DNA of 60,204 nucleotides from Candidatus Peribacteria bacterium RIFCSPHIGHO2_01_FULL_55_13 (GCA_001788925.1 MFXS01000040.1:5511-65714), one strand, 5' to 3'. Shown: positions 43,085 to 53,204, counted from the stretch's first letter. The notes: a model not told the origin generated them from the sequence alone. Made by a program: numbers and translations.

Positions 43085-43660
43085 ATGCCATTAATTGTCC
43101 TCGAAGGCCCCGACGGCGCCGGCACCACCAAGCACAGCAAGCTCCTTGCGGAACGGCTTTCCAGGGAAGGCCACGACGTTGTTCTCACGGCTGAGCCTAC
43201 GGACGGGCCGATCGGTTTGCAGATCCGCTCGATGCTCAAGGGAGACCATCTTCCTGATGCGGCAACCGTGCAGCTTCTCTTCTGCGCCGACCGCGCCGAC
43301 CACGTTGCGCGCGTCATAGCGCCCGCGCTCGCAGCAGGAAAGACGGTGATTACCGACCGTTACGCGCTTTCGACGATTGTCTACGGAGCGGCGCAGGGCT
43401 TGGATCGTGATTGGCTGCAATCGATCAATGATGCGTTCCCGAAACCCGATGTGATATTCCTGCTGCTGCCTCCGTACGAAGTCTGCGCCGAGCGTGTGGG
43501 AAGACGCGCGACCAAGGACCAGTTCGAAGTGGATGCGTTCCAGAGGAAGGTGTATGCGGAATATGAAAAGGCGCGGTCGAAGGGAATGATTATGGTGGAT
43601 ACGTCGGGAGATATGGAAGAAGTTTCCGAAGGAATCTGGAAACAAAGCAAAAATCGATGA
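43085..43660 (+). CDS. tmk: Thymidylate kinase
   Basis: The 191-residue protein has PLIVLEGPDGAGTTKHSKLL, the DR motif in TDRYALSTIVYG and a lid-like RRATKDQFE. It phosphorylates dTMP to dTDP. The P-loop is unusual: the canonical GK[ST] lysine position reads Thr (GAGTTK), with a lysine one step later. The frame is open upstream to 42962 through the near-repeat, but homology begins at 43085 and a -10 box lies six bases before it. It ends one base before the convergent 212-residue gene. Confidence 0.93.
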   Translation: MPLIVLEGPDGAGTTKHSKLLAERLSREGHDVVLTAEPTDGPIGLQIRSMLKGDHLPDAATVQLLFCADRADHVARVIAPALAAGKTVITDRYALSTIVYGAAQGLDRDWLQSINDAFPKPDVIFLLLPPYEVCAERVGRRATKDQFEVDAFQRKVYAEYEKARSKGMIMVDTSGDMEEVSEGIWKQSKNR

Positions 43661-44299
43661 TCAGCTCAGAGCACCCTTAATATGAAGGCGGATCTCGTCG
43701 CTTCCTCCCGTAATATCAGAATCACGAGCGTCTTCTTTCGGCTTCCAATTGAGGATTTCTTTGATATCAGGCGGCATCAGCTGATGCCTGCGCATCACCT
43801 GGAACCACGCCGGAAGCTCCTCATCGGGAGGGGCGCAATCTTCAAGGATAGCATGTAAAGCAGCAACATCTTTTCCAGCAGAATTTTGCGCCAATCTTTC
43901 TTGTGCGAATTCAATGCCAAGTGTTCCGATCCGATCAGTGCGTGTCTCGTACTGGATCCCAAGACGCTCTGATTCGCTGATCAATCTCTCAATAAATTTT
44001 ACAGGGTCGCACTTTGCCTCTGCCTGCCACCGCTCTACAAACAGGAAAAGCTCTTCACGCCCGGTATCCGAGTGCACAAGGGATGCAAGCGGCGCCTCCG
44101 GTAAAAGAACGTGCCTCGGGACATCATATCCCACTTTAGGAGAATCGGACGACCGCTCAAAGAATCCAAGCGCACCGCCGACTGCGACAAACCTTCGAAC
44201 CTGTTCCGAGGACTCTTGAAGGCATCTCACATCGCTTGCAGACATCCTTGTCTCAAGCATTGTGAGGCGTTCAGCCGACGATGACAGGGTTTCTTTCAT
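43661..44299 (-). CDS. Hypothetical protein, 212 aa, third gene of the giant-protein operon
   Basis: Soluble, mainly helical, acidic protein. Segments include SASDVRCLQESSEQVRRFVA, EELFLFVERWQAEAKCDPVK and PAWFQVMRRHQLMPPDIKEI. No family is recognised. Its ATG overlaps the stop of the 2512-residue gene by four bases, so the two are translationally coupled and probably work together. Confidence 0.65.
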   Translation of the reverse strand: MKETLSSSAERLTMLETRMSASDVRCLQESSEQVRRFVAVGGALGFFERSSDSPKVGYDVPRHVLLPEAPLASLVHSDTGREELFLFVERWQAEAKCDPVKFIERLISESERLGIQYETRTDRIGTLGIEFAQERLAQNSAGKDVAALHAILEDCAPPDEELPAWFQVMRRHQLMPPDIKEILNWKPKEDARDSDITGGSDEIRLHIKGALS

Positions 44300-47200
44300 G
44301 CTGCTGCGCGACGGGAAGGTGTTCTCGCTGCCGGGGACACAGGGGCATCGCTTCCGGCGCTTCTATATATTCTATCACAGAACTCGGCCCATTTCTTGGC
44401 GATTTCGGCTGCGGGTCGGTCTTGCTGCTGCATGGCTTCCGTCTCCCGAAGCATCTGCAAATGCGCAAGTTTCGCAGGCACATACGACCCGTCGGACTGC
44501 TCGATGACGTAGTTGGTCGGCAATTCCGTGATGAGGGAACGTACGGCATCCTTCGCATGCGCCGTGTAGTTCACCGCATCCGTAATCTCATGTTCCGTCC
44601 CCTGCAGGGTAAGCGGCTCTCCTTTCATAATCTTATCGAGATTCTGCCTGGAAAAATCGCGGATCGCGTTAATGCGTAGGTTGGTTTCGACGACATTCGC
44701 CACCTTCTCGTACTGGTCATCTTGACCGACATCGAATTCCATAACGAGACCCTTGGACGTTCGAAGAGGAGGAAGAACACCGGGGTCCTGACCACTCCGG
44801 ACTTTGGCAACAAAATCTTTCAGCGCTGCTTCGTCATCTTTGCTTAAACCGCCGAAATCCTCTGCGGCTTTCAGGAGGGGTTCCACGCCTAATTTCGCAG
44901 CTTTTTCCGGACCCAGAACTTTTTCGATCAGTTGCTGACCGCGCGGGTCAATAGTATATTGCACATGCACCATTCCCTCGCTATCAACGCGAAGTTGCGG
45001 CGAGACACTCGCACACAGCATCGACACGTTCAGATTAATGGCAAAATCCCCTTGTACTTTGGATTCCCATTCCATGGTGCTATTCAAGGCATCGTGATAT
45101 GCCTTCGCCGTTTTCGAATCTATTTCTTCACGTGCTGCCATGCCGTCGATGCGCTGGATAAGAGAAGCCCGTAGATTCCCCACTTCCTTGAGCAACGGAT
45201 CCGCCTGGTCTATGCGGTCATCTTTTGACAATGCTGTGTCAGCTCGGATTGTATTGATTTGCTGGTAAATCTCACCGCACCGCGAGAGCGATGCAAAAAT
45301 TTCCGGATTATCTCTGAAAAGCGGCGATGTTTTGAGGTTATTGACGGTTGCCAGACAGTCCACCAGGGCAACGGCAGCCCCTACGCGCTCAAAAGGATTG
45401 ATCTTCTGATCCGTCAGACGGTCGATCTTGGATCTGCCATCAGCAAACTGCCCGTTTCCAACCGCATCCGAATGGTCGAGGACGGCGTTGCGAAGAGCTG
45501 TATAGCCGTCATTTCCGAATACCGACCGATAGAATTTCCTCCGGGATTCCACGTAGAGAGTGCTCTCCAGCGGATGATCCTTCGAGGCATCAAATACGCC
45601 TTCCTTCGGTGTACTACCGACAAGAGTGCGCTTCGTGTAGCCCATGTCATGGTCGAAGGTTGCCTGCAGTGCCAAAATTCTCTGTTCAGGCGTGAAACCC
45701 AGCTGATCAAACAGATTGACGAGCATTTGGGAATTGCCCCGAAGCACATGGAGTGCTCCGTGACTTGAGCCCACGAGGGTCATGTAATCCATCGTATCCT
45801 GGTGCGCAAGATTCACGGCGTTATCGGTCACCAGCTTCAACAGCTGCTCGGGTGTCGCCGTGAAATTCTGTGCAGCACGGAACTCTTGCAGATAGCGTGC
45901 AGAGAATTCCAGAATCACCCAGCGGTCGGCGTCCTTGAGGGTTTCGGCACCCGCTGTCGGAACGATGGCTTCCAAAATTCTTGCTGTTTCCGTGAGTATT
46001 GCCCGATCAATGGGATCGGGTAATGCGTCCACAATTTCTGCTGCATGTTTCGCGGTATAGGCGATTCCGTCACGCTCCTGACCGCACTTCGCAAGCGCAT
46101 CGATGGCGGTGGTCAGTCGCTTTCCGACATCAGAATCCTGCGGGAACATCTGTCCCCCTTCCGCGATATTGATCGGACGTACTGCCGGACGTCCTCCTTC
46201 AATCGTCGTATCCGGGCTCAGCAACCATTCCACATACTGATCAACATTGCGCGGATCGATAGATTTGTTCTCCGCATAAGTGCGCCATGCGGGATTCTTC
46301 TCCGCAGCGGCAGTATGTAATCTGCGTGCGAGCGCCTGCTTCACTTCCATATCCATGCCTGGAGCAAACTTTTGTAAATCACGGATGGATTTACCGATGT
46401 AATTCTGCCCCGTCCCCAAACCGATCCTGCCCGCATCGATATTTTCCAAAACCGAAAGAAACTTCGGAACAAGCTTCTGTGAAACAAAATCTTCGACGGA
46501 AGCGAATTCCTTCTTTCCTTCTTCTCGCAGTTCCTGATTTTCCTTGGCGCGGGCTTTCTCCAGCCCGCCTCGTCCCATCTGCTCGATGTATGTCGCAAGG
46601 GCCTGCGGATCACCACCTTTAACCTCCTTCGCAAGTTGCTCCACTTCATGAGACACCTTTTCCGCCAGAACTTGCGTCACTTCTACGCCTGCTCCAGAGC
46701 GATTTCGAGCGGCAAGAACGCCGAGAGAGCGGGCATCGGGAAGGAGCGCATCCGCGACCTTGTCATGAATGATCTTCATGGAATTGGGATTGCTCTGAAT
46801 CGACTTCAGCGTTCCAAGGAGATAACCGCATGCATCACGACGTACATCATCGGGTTGCATCTTTCTGTACGCGCCTTCAACGATAGAGATATCTGCATCA
46901 ATGTTGTTGAGGTGTCCGGAGAACCCTTCAATCGAAGCAGAAAATTCCAATGCTGCGCTTTGTATGTCTGCAGTCCGTGCTATTTCAACACTCGATCGAG
47001 ACTGAATAATCGCATCGAGACCCTGTACCCCCATCGTCCGCGCCGTTTCCACAGCGGCATCTTCTTCGCGCTGCACATTGACGATGGTGTCGCCGTAAAT
47101 CTTCGCCAAGGTAAAATCCCCTGTTGATTTTTGGTTCGTGACGATCAACGGATACTTTTTCGAAGTTTCTCCACCTGTCCAGCTGTAACTTCCGTCATCG

Positions 47201-50200
47201 TTCAGGGTAAATGTTTCCATGCGTCTCGCCGGTGTGATTCGATCGAGCGCGTATCCGACTGCAGCAATTTTTTTTGCTTCTTCAGGACTGATCCCCAGAA
47301 GCTCACCGCCGCGCTCCGCGATCTTTGCACGCAGCCCGTCGGGGTCTCCTCCTTCTTTTGTATCGATGAGAAGAATAGGCCGCAACTCCGCGGGAATCTG
47401 GTCTTTCAGCACGAAGGACTGCACCATGGAGATCGGGTATCCGGGATGGTGCGCGGCAAAGAGCATGGCAAATCCCTGGGCTTGTTCTGCCGTCATCCCT
47501 GCTTCCTGCAATCTCCGTGCCGTCGGGACAACGCTTCCGGAGCCATGGAGAATCACTTTCCGGATGAGATAGTTCTTCTGGTTATCGGGCTGAGAAACAA
47601 ATTCCAGTGCTTGCTCCGCAAGTCGGGCGGCTGCAGAGTCCGTCATGTTCGGATCGGAGGCCAATGCATTTTCCTTAAACGCGGAAAGCAGCTGAGTGCG
47701 ATGCTCAGCATTACCAAGATCGAGTTCCGCATCACTGTATGCAAGATCGTGATGTTCCACGAAAGCATGGGCAATCACTCCTATTTCCGGCGAAAGTTCG
47801 CCGCTTTTTACGAGAGATTCGACAAGCGCATGATGGGAATCGAGGTGCAGATCCACTCCTTGCGGATAATCCTTCGGTCGTTCAACGGAAGATCCCACGG
47901 ATTCCAATGCAGCTACCACTGTTCTCGGAAGCGCAGGGGCTTCGAGAGCGGTAGTGGATGCACTGTCGGAAACATTGTCTATGAGGACATCGCTTTCTGG
48001 AGCCAGTGGCGGCTTTGGTGGCTGTCTGTTTACATTTCGCGATGCAGGATTGTTCTGAGGAGTGCCACGGGGTGACACCGGAGGTCTGGATAGTGTTGCG
48101 GCTCCGCAAATACCAGCTTCAATGAGCAGCCGCTGCTCGGCGGGATCGGTAATGCCCTTGCTCAGTTCCTCTGTTTTGGCGCGGAGCTCTGCCGAGGAAA
48201 GCTCGTCGATATTGCCGGGTAAATTATGAGCGTTAAGAATTGCTTCGCGTTCATTTTTTTCTAATGTTCTCAAAAGCAGTGTCTCTGCAATCTGAATGCG
48301 AGCATCCGAATCGACATTGTTTGTTTTCATGAATTCTTTTAGAGCATGCCTTGTTTGCTGTTCGCCTATCCCCTGAGCTGTAGCAGCGAAGAATGCCAAA
48401 GTTTTTGCTTGATCCATTGGTAGCTCAACTTCCTGCACATTCGTTGCATTCTCAGTAATCTCCGGCTCCATCTGCACCGTCTCCCACGTCACATTGCCGT
48501 CCGCTCCGGATACCGGATGCCGGATCGTAAGGACACCCTGCCCAAGGTCCGTAACAATCGCACCGTTCCCCTCCGCTTCGGCACGAATCGCTTGCGTACG
48601 TGCCGCGAGCGCTTCCGGGCTCCTGCCGCGGACATGATAATTGATCGTCGTCCTGCCGATTTTGACGTTCTTGGCAATTGCCAGCAGGACTCCCGTGAGT
48701 GTTCCGAGTCCCAGCTTCCCATCGACGGCATCTGCCGCGGCAAGGCTGACATCAAGCTGGTTCAAAAAAGTCTCCAGCACGTGCTCCTGTGCTTCATCAC
48801 CGAATTCTTCCCCGATTTCTTTCGGCAAAGACTTCAACGCGCGCGCAACGGCCTCTTTGAGATTCGCCGCTTTTCCCAAGGCCTCTTTGCTGCCATTGAG
48901 CTGGGATAGCCTTCGTACAACGGATTGCATTACATCGCTACGCGCCGCAAGCCGTTCGACGATTTTAGAGTTCTGGAGAAGCTTGCTCAGCTGTCCGCCG
49001 ACGACATTGCCGATGCCCATCGTGCCGAGCGTGACGATGAATGCCTGCGAAAATTCTTGTGCAAGAGGATTGAGGACATCACCGAATAATTCTCTGTCCC
49101 TGTAGGTTCCGGTCTTCTCGTCAATTTCTTTTTGTCCTTCGGCATATTTTCCGAAACGCGATCGCTCGGTGAACGTGGCTTCACCGGATCGCACACGACT
49201 GTCGAGGTATTTGTGTCCTGCATGTACCGCTTCTTTGCCGAGTTCCGCTCCAGCTACGGTTCCCAAGGCCGTCGCTCCGGCACTCGTCAAAAAGAACGTG
49301 CTTGCCGAAACGGCGATCAGCGGAGTTGCTCCGCCCATCGTCAATACCACCGCTGCGGCCAGGAGGCACGCCACCGTGATGGAAGCGACGATGACCGGAA
49401 GTTCGTTCATACAGAAATTCGCCCATGTATCCGCGGAAAATCTGGATTCGTCCGTGATCGTCTTGAAAAGATCTATCGTCCCTGCATCGTTTAGCATCGC
49501 CGTAAATCCGTCGAGTGCTTTGAGCTGCTCATCGATCTTCTGTTCCAGTCCTCCGAGTGCAACGCCGTTCACGCCCTTCAGAGCGCGCAGTGCGACTTTG
49601 GCTTCCTCCACATCCCGCTTGAGTCGCGGGTCTTGCAGCATCTCCAGCGTCGGCCTCGCTTCCTCGCGGGCAAACTTCACGAAGGAATCGCGCGCGGATC
49701 CGATCTGACCCGCTTCAAGGAATTTCTGCAAATGTCCCACCGTCTGCTGGATCGTGGAGGCGGAACGCTTCACGCCGAGGATGGCAGGGTTCCGATCGAG
49801 CACGCGCTCGATGTCGCGTGTCTTCTCTTCCTGCTCTTTCTCAATCTCTGCAACGGGCTTTCTCACTTCCGTGCTCTCTTCTTTTGGTGGAGAAACAGAT
49901 ACATCGGTTTCCTTTTTCGGCAGATCGCGAGTGACAAGGCTGTCTCCATCGATCTTCGCGTACGCGAGATCTTCTTTAGAGACGATGTCCGTTTGCAACA
50001 CGCGCTGATAGAGCCGCGACCCCCTGCCATACTGCTCGCTGTCGGGGGCGCGAAGAACAATCGGGCGGGGAATGCGCTTGAGAACGAGCATCTGGCCCTC
50101 TGGAGGCTCGGCATTCACAAAATCAATCGCATGTCTGTCTACGGTAACGCCTTCGACGGAAAGTCCTGACTGCGTTTTGATCGTATAAAGCCCATTGGGA

Positions 50201-51834
50201 TACGACTTGTTCTCCGCTGTGCGCAGGGGCAACTTCGGCTGATATCTTTCCAAGTGAAATCCTTTTTGATTCTGTATCTGGGCTTCGATCATTGCGCGGT
50301 TCTCGCTGTTGCCGAGATCCACGGGCGTTACGCCATCATCCCGGACGATATTTCCCTTTCCATCCACGAAACCGATATCCGTATGGGCAATGATACATTC
50401 GCTAGGGGGACAACGCAGAACGGACTGCATGCCGCGTCCAACACCCTGCGTACCGATCACCATGGAAGTCACGGGACGCAGTAAGACGGGCTCCCTGTCT
50501 CCAGGAATAGATTCTAAAACCTTCTGTGCCTGTGGAGTCGCGATGACCGTCATGGAGCGTCCATTGGAATAGGTAAGGATTGTCTTTGATCCGATACCAA
50601 GCGCTCCGCTCACATCCTTCCCGTCGAAATAAATACCTTTCTTGTCGAACGGTTCAAATGTTCCTGCCCGGAACGTCTGCTTTGCGCGCACCTGATCAAG
50701 AACGTCCGCTGCCGTGGATTCGGAAAGTTTCTGCTCAATCGCTTTCTTCAAAGTCTGAGGTGACCGCGGGTCATCGAAGAGCATTGCTTCCTCGATGGGG
50801 GATAATTTCTTCTGATCGCGCAGCCGCATCGCAGACTGCATTGCACGCGTAGCATCCGTGCCCCTGAGGCCTGTGCCGTACTTCTCCAGAAGCTGCGTCA
50901 TACGCCGGTCCGATTCCTCTGTGCGGCCTGCAAGCCGGGCACCATCCGCAGCCCCCACGGCAAGCGTGATATCGAGGGCCGCAGCGATGCCGTCGATCAC
51001 CTGCTGCTGCTCCGAAAGTGTTTGTATCTCCGGACGTACGCGTTTGATCTCGTCGACGAGCGCCTGAATCCCTTTGTCGGCAACCGAGAATCTGTCGGGA
51101 AGAACATTGTCGATTGCTCCGGAAGCGATTCCCACTGTCTGCATGTTCGCACTGAGACGTAGCAGATCCTTGAGGTTATCCCTCCATCCGTACTGCAGTC
51201 CTTTCGTTTCATCCACAATGCGCTGCATGAGCGTGATCACGTTGCCGTTCAGCGCATCGATCTGCGTTTGCACCCGCCCGCTCCTGTCTCTGACGGATTC
51301 CCGTACGGCGCGGATCCCGCCTTCTTCGCCGTACTGCGCAATCGCCTCATCCAGCATTGCGTTCTGTGCTTCCGAGGGAAGTCCCAGCGTGGTAAGCAAC
51401 GTGCGTGCATGCTCCGCCATGCCCACCGACGTCTGTTCCTTCTGCTCAGGATGCACGGTGGAAAATTTCTCCAGCAACTGTGCAACATCTGCATCAAAGG
51501 CATTCACTGTTTCATGCATTGTCTTTGGATCGACCGTCGCCAACTTCTCCAGAAGGCCTGTCTCCGCTTCCGTACACGCACGCTCCAGCTCCTGCCAGTG
51601 CGGAGACTGCGCATTCTTCCCGATCTCCACCGTGCGCTTGGCATCAGCTATCCGTCCCTGCATGTCATTCACCTTGCCGATGTAGATCGCCGTGAGCTTC
51701 TCACGGTCAGCATCGCTTTGCGGAGCGCCGTGATCGATTTTCCCATCGGCATTTCCGTCATGGGCATCGAGCTCGCGCTGCGCGGCATCAATCGCGCGCT
51801 GCGGATCGGCCTGCTCTGGAATATCAGGACTCAT
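44296..51834 (-). CDS. Giant 2512-residue protein with HD phosphohydrolase-type centre and hydrophobic hairpin
   Basis: Order seen: a helical charged region (1-370), a beta-rich domain (about 380-650), and an acidic linker (about 660-690). A hydrophobic hairpin follows at about 830-890 (LPVIVASITVACLLAAAVVL, then TPLIAVSASTFFLTSAGATA), then helices and a Pro-rich linker near 1270-1300. A degenerate HD-like region has H1334/H1335 and H1362-D1363, a beta patch lies near 1550, and long helices follow. A complete HD constellation comes next: H2025, H2029, H2062-D2063 (FDHDMGYTKR), H2087 and H2121 with D2123. The C-terminus is helical and ends in Ala/Arg. It could hydrolyse a nucleotide or phosphoester at the membrane. 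No signal peptide is present. Start and stop overlap both neighbours by four bases. Confidence 0.85.
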   Translation of the reverse strand: MSPDIPEQADPQRAIDAAQRELDAHDGNADGKIDHGAPQSDADREKLTAIYIGKVNDMQGRIADAKRTVEIGKNAQSPHWQELERACTEAETGLLEKLATVDPKTMHETVNAFDADVAQLLEKFSTVHPEQKEQTSVGMAEHARTLLTTLGLPSEAQNAMLDEAIAQYGEEGGIRAVRESVRDRSGRVQTQIDALNGNVITLMQRIVDETKGLQYGWRDNLKDLLRLSANMQTVGIASGAIDNVLPDRFSVADKGIQALVDEIKRVRPEIQTLSEQQQVIDGIAAALDITLAVGAADGARLAGRTEESDRRMTQLLEKYGTGLRGTDATRAMQSAMRLRDQKKLSPIEEAMLFDDPRSPQTLKKAIEQKLSESTAADVLDQVRAKQTFRAGTFEPFDKKGIYFDGKDVSGALGIGSKTILTYSNGRSMTVIATPQAQKVLESIPGDREPVLLRPVTSMVIGTQGVGRGMQSVLRCPPSECIIAHTDIGFVDGKGNIVRDDGVTPVDLGNSENRAMIEAQIQNQKGFHLERYQPKLPLRTAENKSYPNGLYTIKTQSGLSVEGVTVDRHAIDFVNAEPPEGQMLVLKRIPRPIVLRAPDSEQYGRGSRLYQRVLQTDIVSKEDLAYAKIDGDSLVTRDLPKKETDVSVSPPKEESTEVRKPVAEIEKEQEEKTRDIERVLDRNPAILGVKRSASTIQQTVGHLQKFLEAGQIGSARDSFVKFAREEARPTLEMLQDPRLKRDVEEAKVALRALKGVNGVALGGLEQKIDEQLKALDGFTAMLNDAGTIDLFKTITDESRFSADTWANFCMNELPVIVASITVACLLAAAVVLTMGGATPLIAVSASTFFLTSAGATALGTVAGAELGKEAVHAGHKYLDSRVRSGEATFTERSRFGKYAEGQKEIDEKTGTYRDRELFGDVLNPLAQEFSQAFIVTLGTMGIGNVVGGQLSKLLQNSKIVERLAARSDVMQSVVRRLSQLNGSKEALGKAANLKEAVARALKSLPKEIGEEFGDEAQEHVLETFLNQLDVSLAAADAVDGKLGLGTLTGVLLAIAKNVKIGRTTINYHVRGRSPEALAARTQAIRAEAEGNGAIVTDLGQGVLTIRHPVSGADGNVTWETVQMEPEITENATNVQEVELPMDQAKTLAFFAATAQGIGEQQTRHALKEFMKTNNVDSDARIQIAETLLLRTLEKNEREAILNAHNLPGNIDELSSAELRAKTEELSKGITDPAEQRLLIEAGICGAATLSRPPVSPRGTPQNNPASRNVNRQPPKPPLAPESDVLIDNVSDSASTTALEAPALPRTVVAALESVGSSVERPKDYPQGVDLHLDSHHALVESLVKSGELSPEIGVIAHAFVEHHDLAYSDAELDLGNAEHRTQLLSAFKENALASDPNMTDSAAARLAEQALEFVSQPDNQKNYLIRKVILHGSGSVVPTARRLQEAGMTAEQAQGFAMLFAAHHPGYPISMVQSFVLKDQIPAELRPILLIDTKEGGDPDGLRAKIAERGGELLGISPEEAKKIAAVGYALDRITPARRMETFTLNDDGSYSWTGGETSKKYPLIVTNQKSTGDFTLAKIYGDTIVNVQREEDAAVETARTMGVQGLDAIIQSRSSVEIARTADIQSAALEFSASIEGFSGHLNNIDADISIVEGAYRKMQPDDVRRDACGYLLGTLKSIQSNPNSMKIIHDKVADALLPDARSLGVLAARNRSGAGVEVTQVLAEKVSHEVEQLAKEVKGGDPQALATYIEQMGRGGLEKARAKENQELREEGKKEFASVEDFVSQKLVPKFLSVLENIDAGRIGLGTGQNYIGKSIRDLQKFAPGMDMEVKQALARRLHTAAAEKNPAWRTYAENKSIDPRNVDQYVEWLLSPDTTIEGGRPAVRPINIAEGGQMFPQDSDVGKRLTTAIDALAKCGQERDGIAYTAKHAAEIVDALPDPIDRAILTETARILEAIVPTAGAETLKDADRWVILEFSARYLQEFRAAQNFTATPEQLLKLVTDNAVNLAHQDTMDYMTLVGSSHGALHVLRGNSQMLVNLFDQLGFTPEQRILALQATFDHDMGYTKRTLVGSTPKEGVFDASKDHPLESTLYVESRRKFYRSVFGNDGYTALRNAVLDHSDAVGNGQFADGRSKIDRLTDQKINPFERVGAAVALVDCLATVNNLKTSPLFRDNPEIFASLSRCGEIYQQINTIRADTALSKDDRIDQADPLLKEVGNLRASLIQRIDGMAAREEIDSKTAKAYHDALNSTMEWESKVQGDFAINLNVSMLCASVSPQLRVDSEGMVHVQYTIDPRGQQLIEKVLGPEKAAKLGVEPLLKAAEDFGGLSKDDEAALKDFVAKVRSGQDPGVLPPLRTSKGLVMEFDVGQDDQYEKVANVVETNLRINAIRDFSRQNLDKIMKGEPLTLQGTEHEITDAVNYTAHAKDAVRSLITELPTNYVIEQSDGSYVPAKLAHLQMLRETEAMQQQDRPAAEIAKKWAEFCDRIYRSAGSDAPVSPAARTPSRRAAA

Positions 51835-52163
51835 GCGGCGGCATCAAAGAAGTGATCGAGTTGATTCGCTTCGTCGTTGTCCGTCGCACCCTCGCTTGCG
51901 CGCCGCAGAGAACGTGCCGCATCACGCAGATACCCCTCCAGATTTTTCAGCCATTCCGTATTCCCGTCGGCAATCGCATGACCAACCACTCTCTCCATGG
52001 CAGCGGCGATGCGCGTGGGCTCTTGGAGGAGAAGATTTCCAAGCGCCGTCAGTCCTTCCGGAGTCAGATCCGCGAGCAGTGCTCTCAGGGACTTTTTGCG
52101 CTCAGGACTGAGCAGCAGAGACTCTTCGATGCCCTTTTTGACGGTATCGATGTTTGTGTGCAT
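51831..52163 (-). CDS. Small helical protein, 110 aa, first gene of the giant-protein operon
   Basis: Mostly helical: IDTVKKGIEESLLLSPERKK, LRALLADLTPEGLTALGNLL, then an acidic end NQLDHFFDAAA. No family is recognised. The LTPEGLTALGNLL stretch looks like a packing or oligomerisation helix. ATG 52163 is chosen because TATACT lies ten bases before it. Its stop overlaps the start of the giant gene by four bases. Confidence 0.68.
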   Translation of the reverse strand: MHTNIDTVKKGIEESLLLSPERKKSLRALLADLTPEGLTALGNLLLQEPTRIAAAMERVVGHAIADGNTEWLKNLEGYLRDAARSLRRASEGATDNDEANQLDHFFDAAA

Positions 52164-52200
52164 AAATCCTAATAGTATAGCGTATTTGAGCCTCTTTCGG

Positions 52201-52212
52201 TAGTCTCTTCGC
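52201..52212 (+). promoter_or_regulatory. Leaderless-type -10 box for folD
   Basis: TAGTCT (52201-52206), six bases, then ATG at 52213. The 49-base gap also holds the divergent TATACT of the giant-protein operon. Confidence 0.5.
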
Positions 52213-53064
52213 ATGTCCGCCCTCCTCCTCTCCGGCCGTGACGCAGCAGCGAAGATTCTTGGCGAATTGAAGCCAAAAATCACGAAAATCGACCCGAAGC
52301 TTGTGGTGGTGCAGGTGGGCGATGACCCGGGAAGCGCCAGTTACATCAAGCAGAAGATCAAAAGCTGCGGTGAAGTGGGGATGCGAAGCGAGCACCGGCA
52401 TCTGAAGGCTGATACCACGCTTTCGGAGCTTTTGAAGACCGTGGCCGAACTCAATAGCGACACTGATGTCACCGGGTTCATCGTCCAACTTCCTCTCCCT
52501 GACCATCTCCAAGATCATGTCCCCGAAGTGATCCGCGCGATCGACCCGAAAAAAGATGTCGACGGCTTCGGCGCCTATAACCTCGGTAAAGTATTTCTCA
52601 GTAAAGAATTTGAGCACCTTCCACCGGCGACTCCCGCAGGCATCATCATGCTTCTCGAACACTACAAGATTTCTGTCGCGGGCAAGCACGCGGTCATCGT
52701 GGGCAGGAGCAACATCGTGGGAAAACCCCTCTCAGTGATGCTCCTCAACCGCGATGCGACGGTGACCGTGTGCCACAGCAAAACAAAAGATCTTCCCGCA
52801 ATCACGAAGCAGGCCGATATCCTGATCGCCGCCGTCGGCAAACCAAAGATGATCACGGCAGACATGGTAAAGAAAGGCGCGGTCGTGATTGATGTCGGCA
52901 CGAGCCGCGTCGACGGAAAACTGACGGGCGATGTGGACTTCGATGCCGTCTCAACAATCGCCTCGGCCATCACGCCTGTTCCGGGAGGTGTCGGTCCGAT
53001 GACGGTCTGCTCGCTTATCAGAAATTGTGTGCGGGCCAAGGAGCGACAGACGGAGAAAAGTTAA
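52213..53064 (+). CDS. folD: Bifunctional methylenetetrahydrofolate dehydrogenase / cyclohydrolase
   Basis: The 283-residue protein has GDDPGSASYIKQKIKSCGEVG with the catalytic Tyr-xxx-Lys, VQLPLPDHL, PKKDVDGFGAYNLGK, PPATPAGI, and the NADP loop VIVGRSNIVGKPLSVMLL. The C-terminal PVPGGVGPMTVCSLIRN is also present. It interconverts 5,10-methylene-, methenyl- and 10-formyl-THF, feeding purine synthesis. purF and purD follow. Confidence 0.97.
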   Translation: MSALLLSGRDAAAKILGELKPKITKIDPKLVVVQVGDDPGSASYIKQKIKSCGEVGMRSEHRHLKADTTLSELLKTVAELNSDTDVTGFIVQLPLPDHLQDHVPEVIRAIDPKKDVDGFGAYNLGKVFLSKEFEHLPPATPAGIIMLLEHYKISVAGKHAVIVGRSNIVGKPLSVMLLNRDATVTVCHSKTKDLPAITKQADILIAAVGKPKMITADMVKKGAVVIDVGTSRVDGKLTGDVDFDAVSTIASAITPVPGGVGPMTVCSLIRNCVRAKERQTEKS

Positions 53065-53098
53065 GGACGGTTACCCTTGCGACATCCCTGAATTTCCG

Positions 53099-53110
53099 TA
53101 GAATTTACCC
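53099..53110 (+). promoter_or_regulatory. Leaderless-type -10 box for the purF leader peptide
   Basis: TAGAAT (53099-53104), six bases, then ATG at 53111. Confidence 0.5.
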
Positions 53111-53203
53111 ATGGGAGACAGTTTCATGACTCTTCCGGCACTGCGCATCCGTTTTCGCAGGGCCTTCTTGACCGATCCCTACCCCCTACCCCCTACGCCC
53201 TAA
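53111..53203 (+). CDS. 30-residue leader peptide frame directly before purF
   Basis: The frame starts MGDSFMTLPALRIRFRRAFL and ends in a Pro-rich DPYPLPPTP. TAA lies one base before the purF GTG. The -10 box is spaced six bases from this ATG. The stop-to-start closeness suggests that ribosomes ending here restart on purF. The Pro-rich end could stall ribosomes; this is inference. The C-terminal part is encoded by a CCCCTA near-repeat. Confidence 0.5.
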   Translation: MGDSFMTLPALRIRFRRAFLTDPYPLPPTP

Positions 53204-53204
53204 C

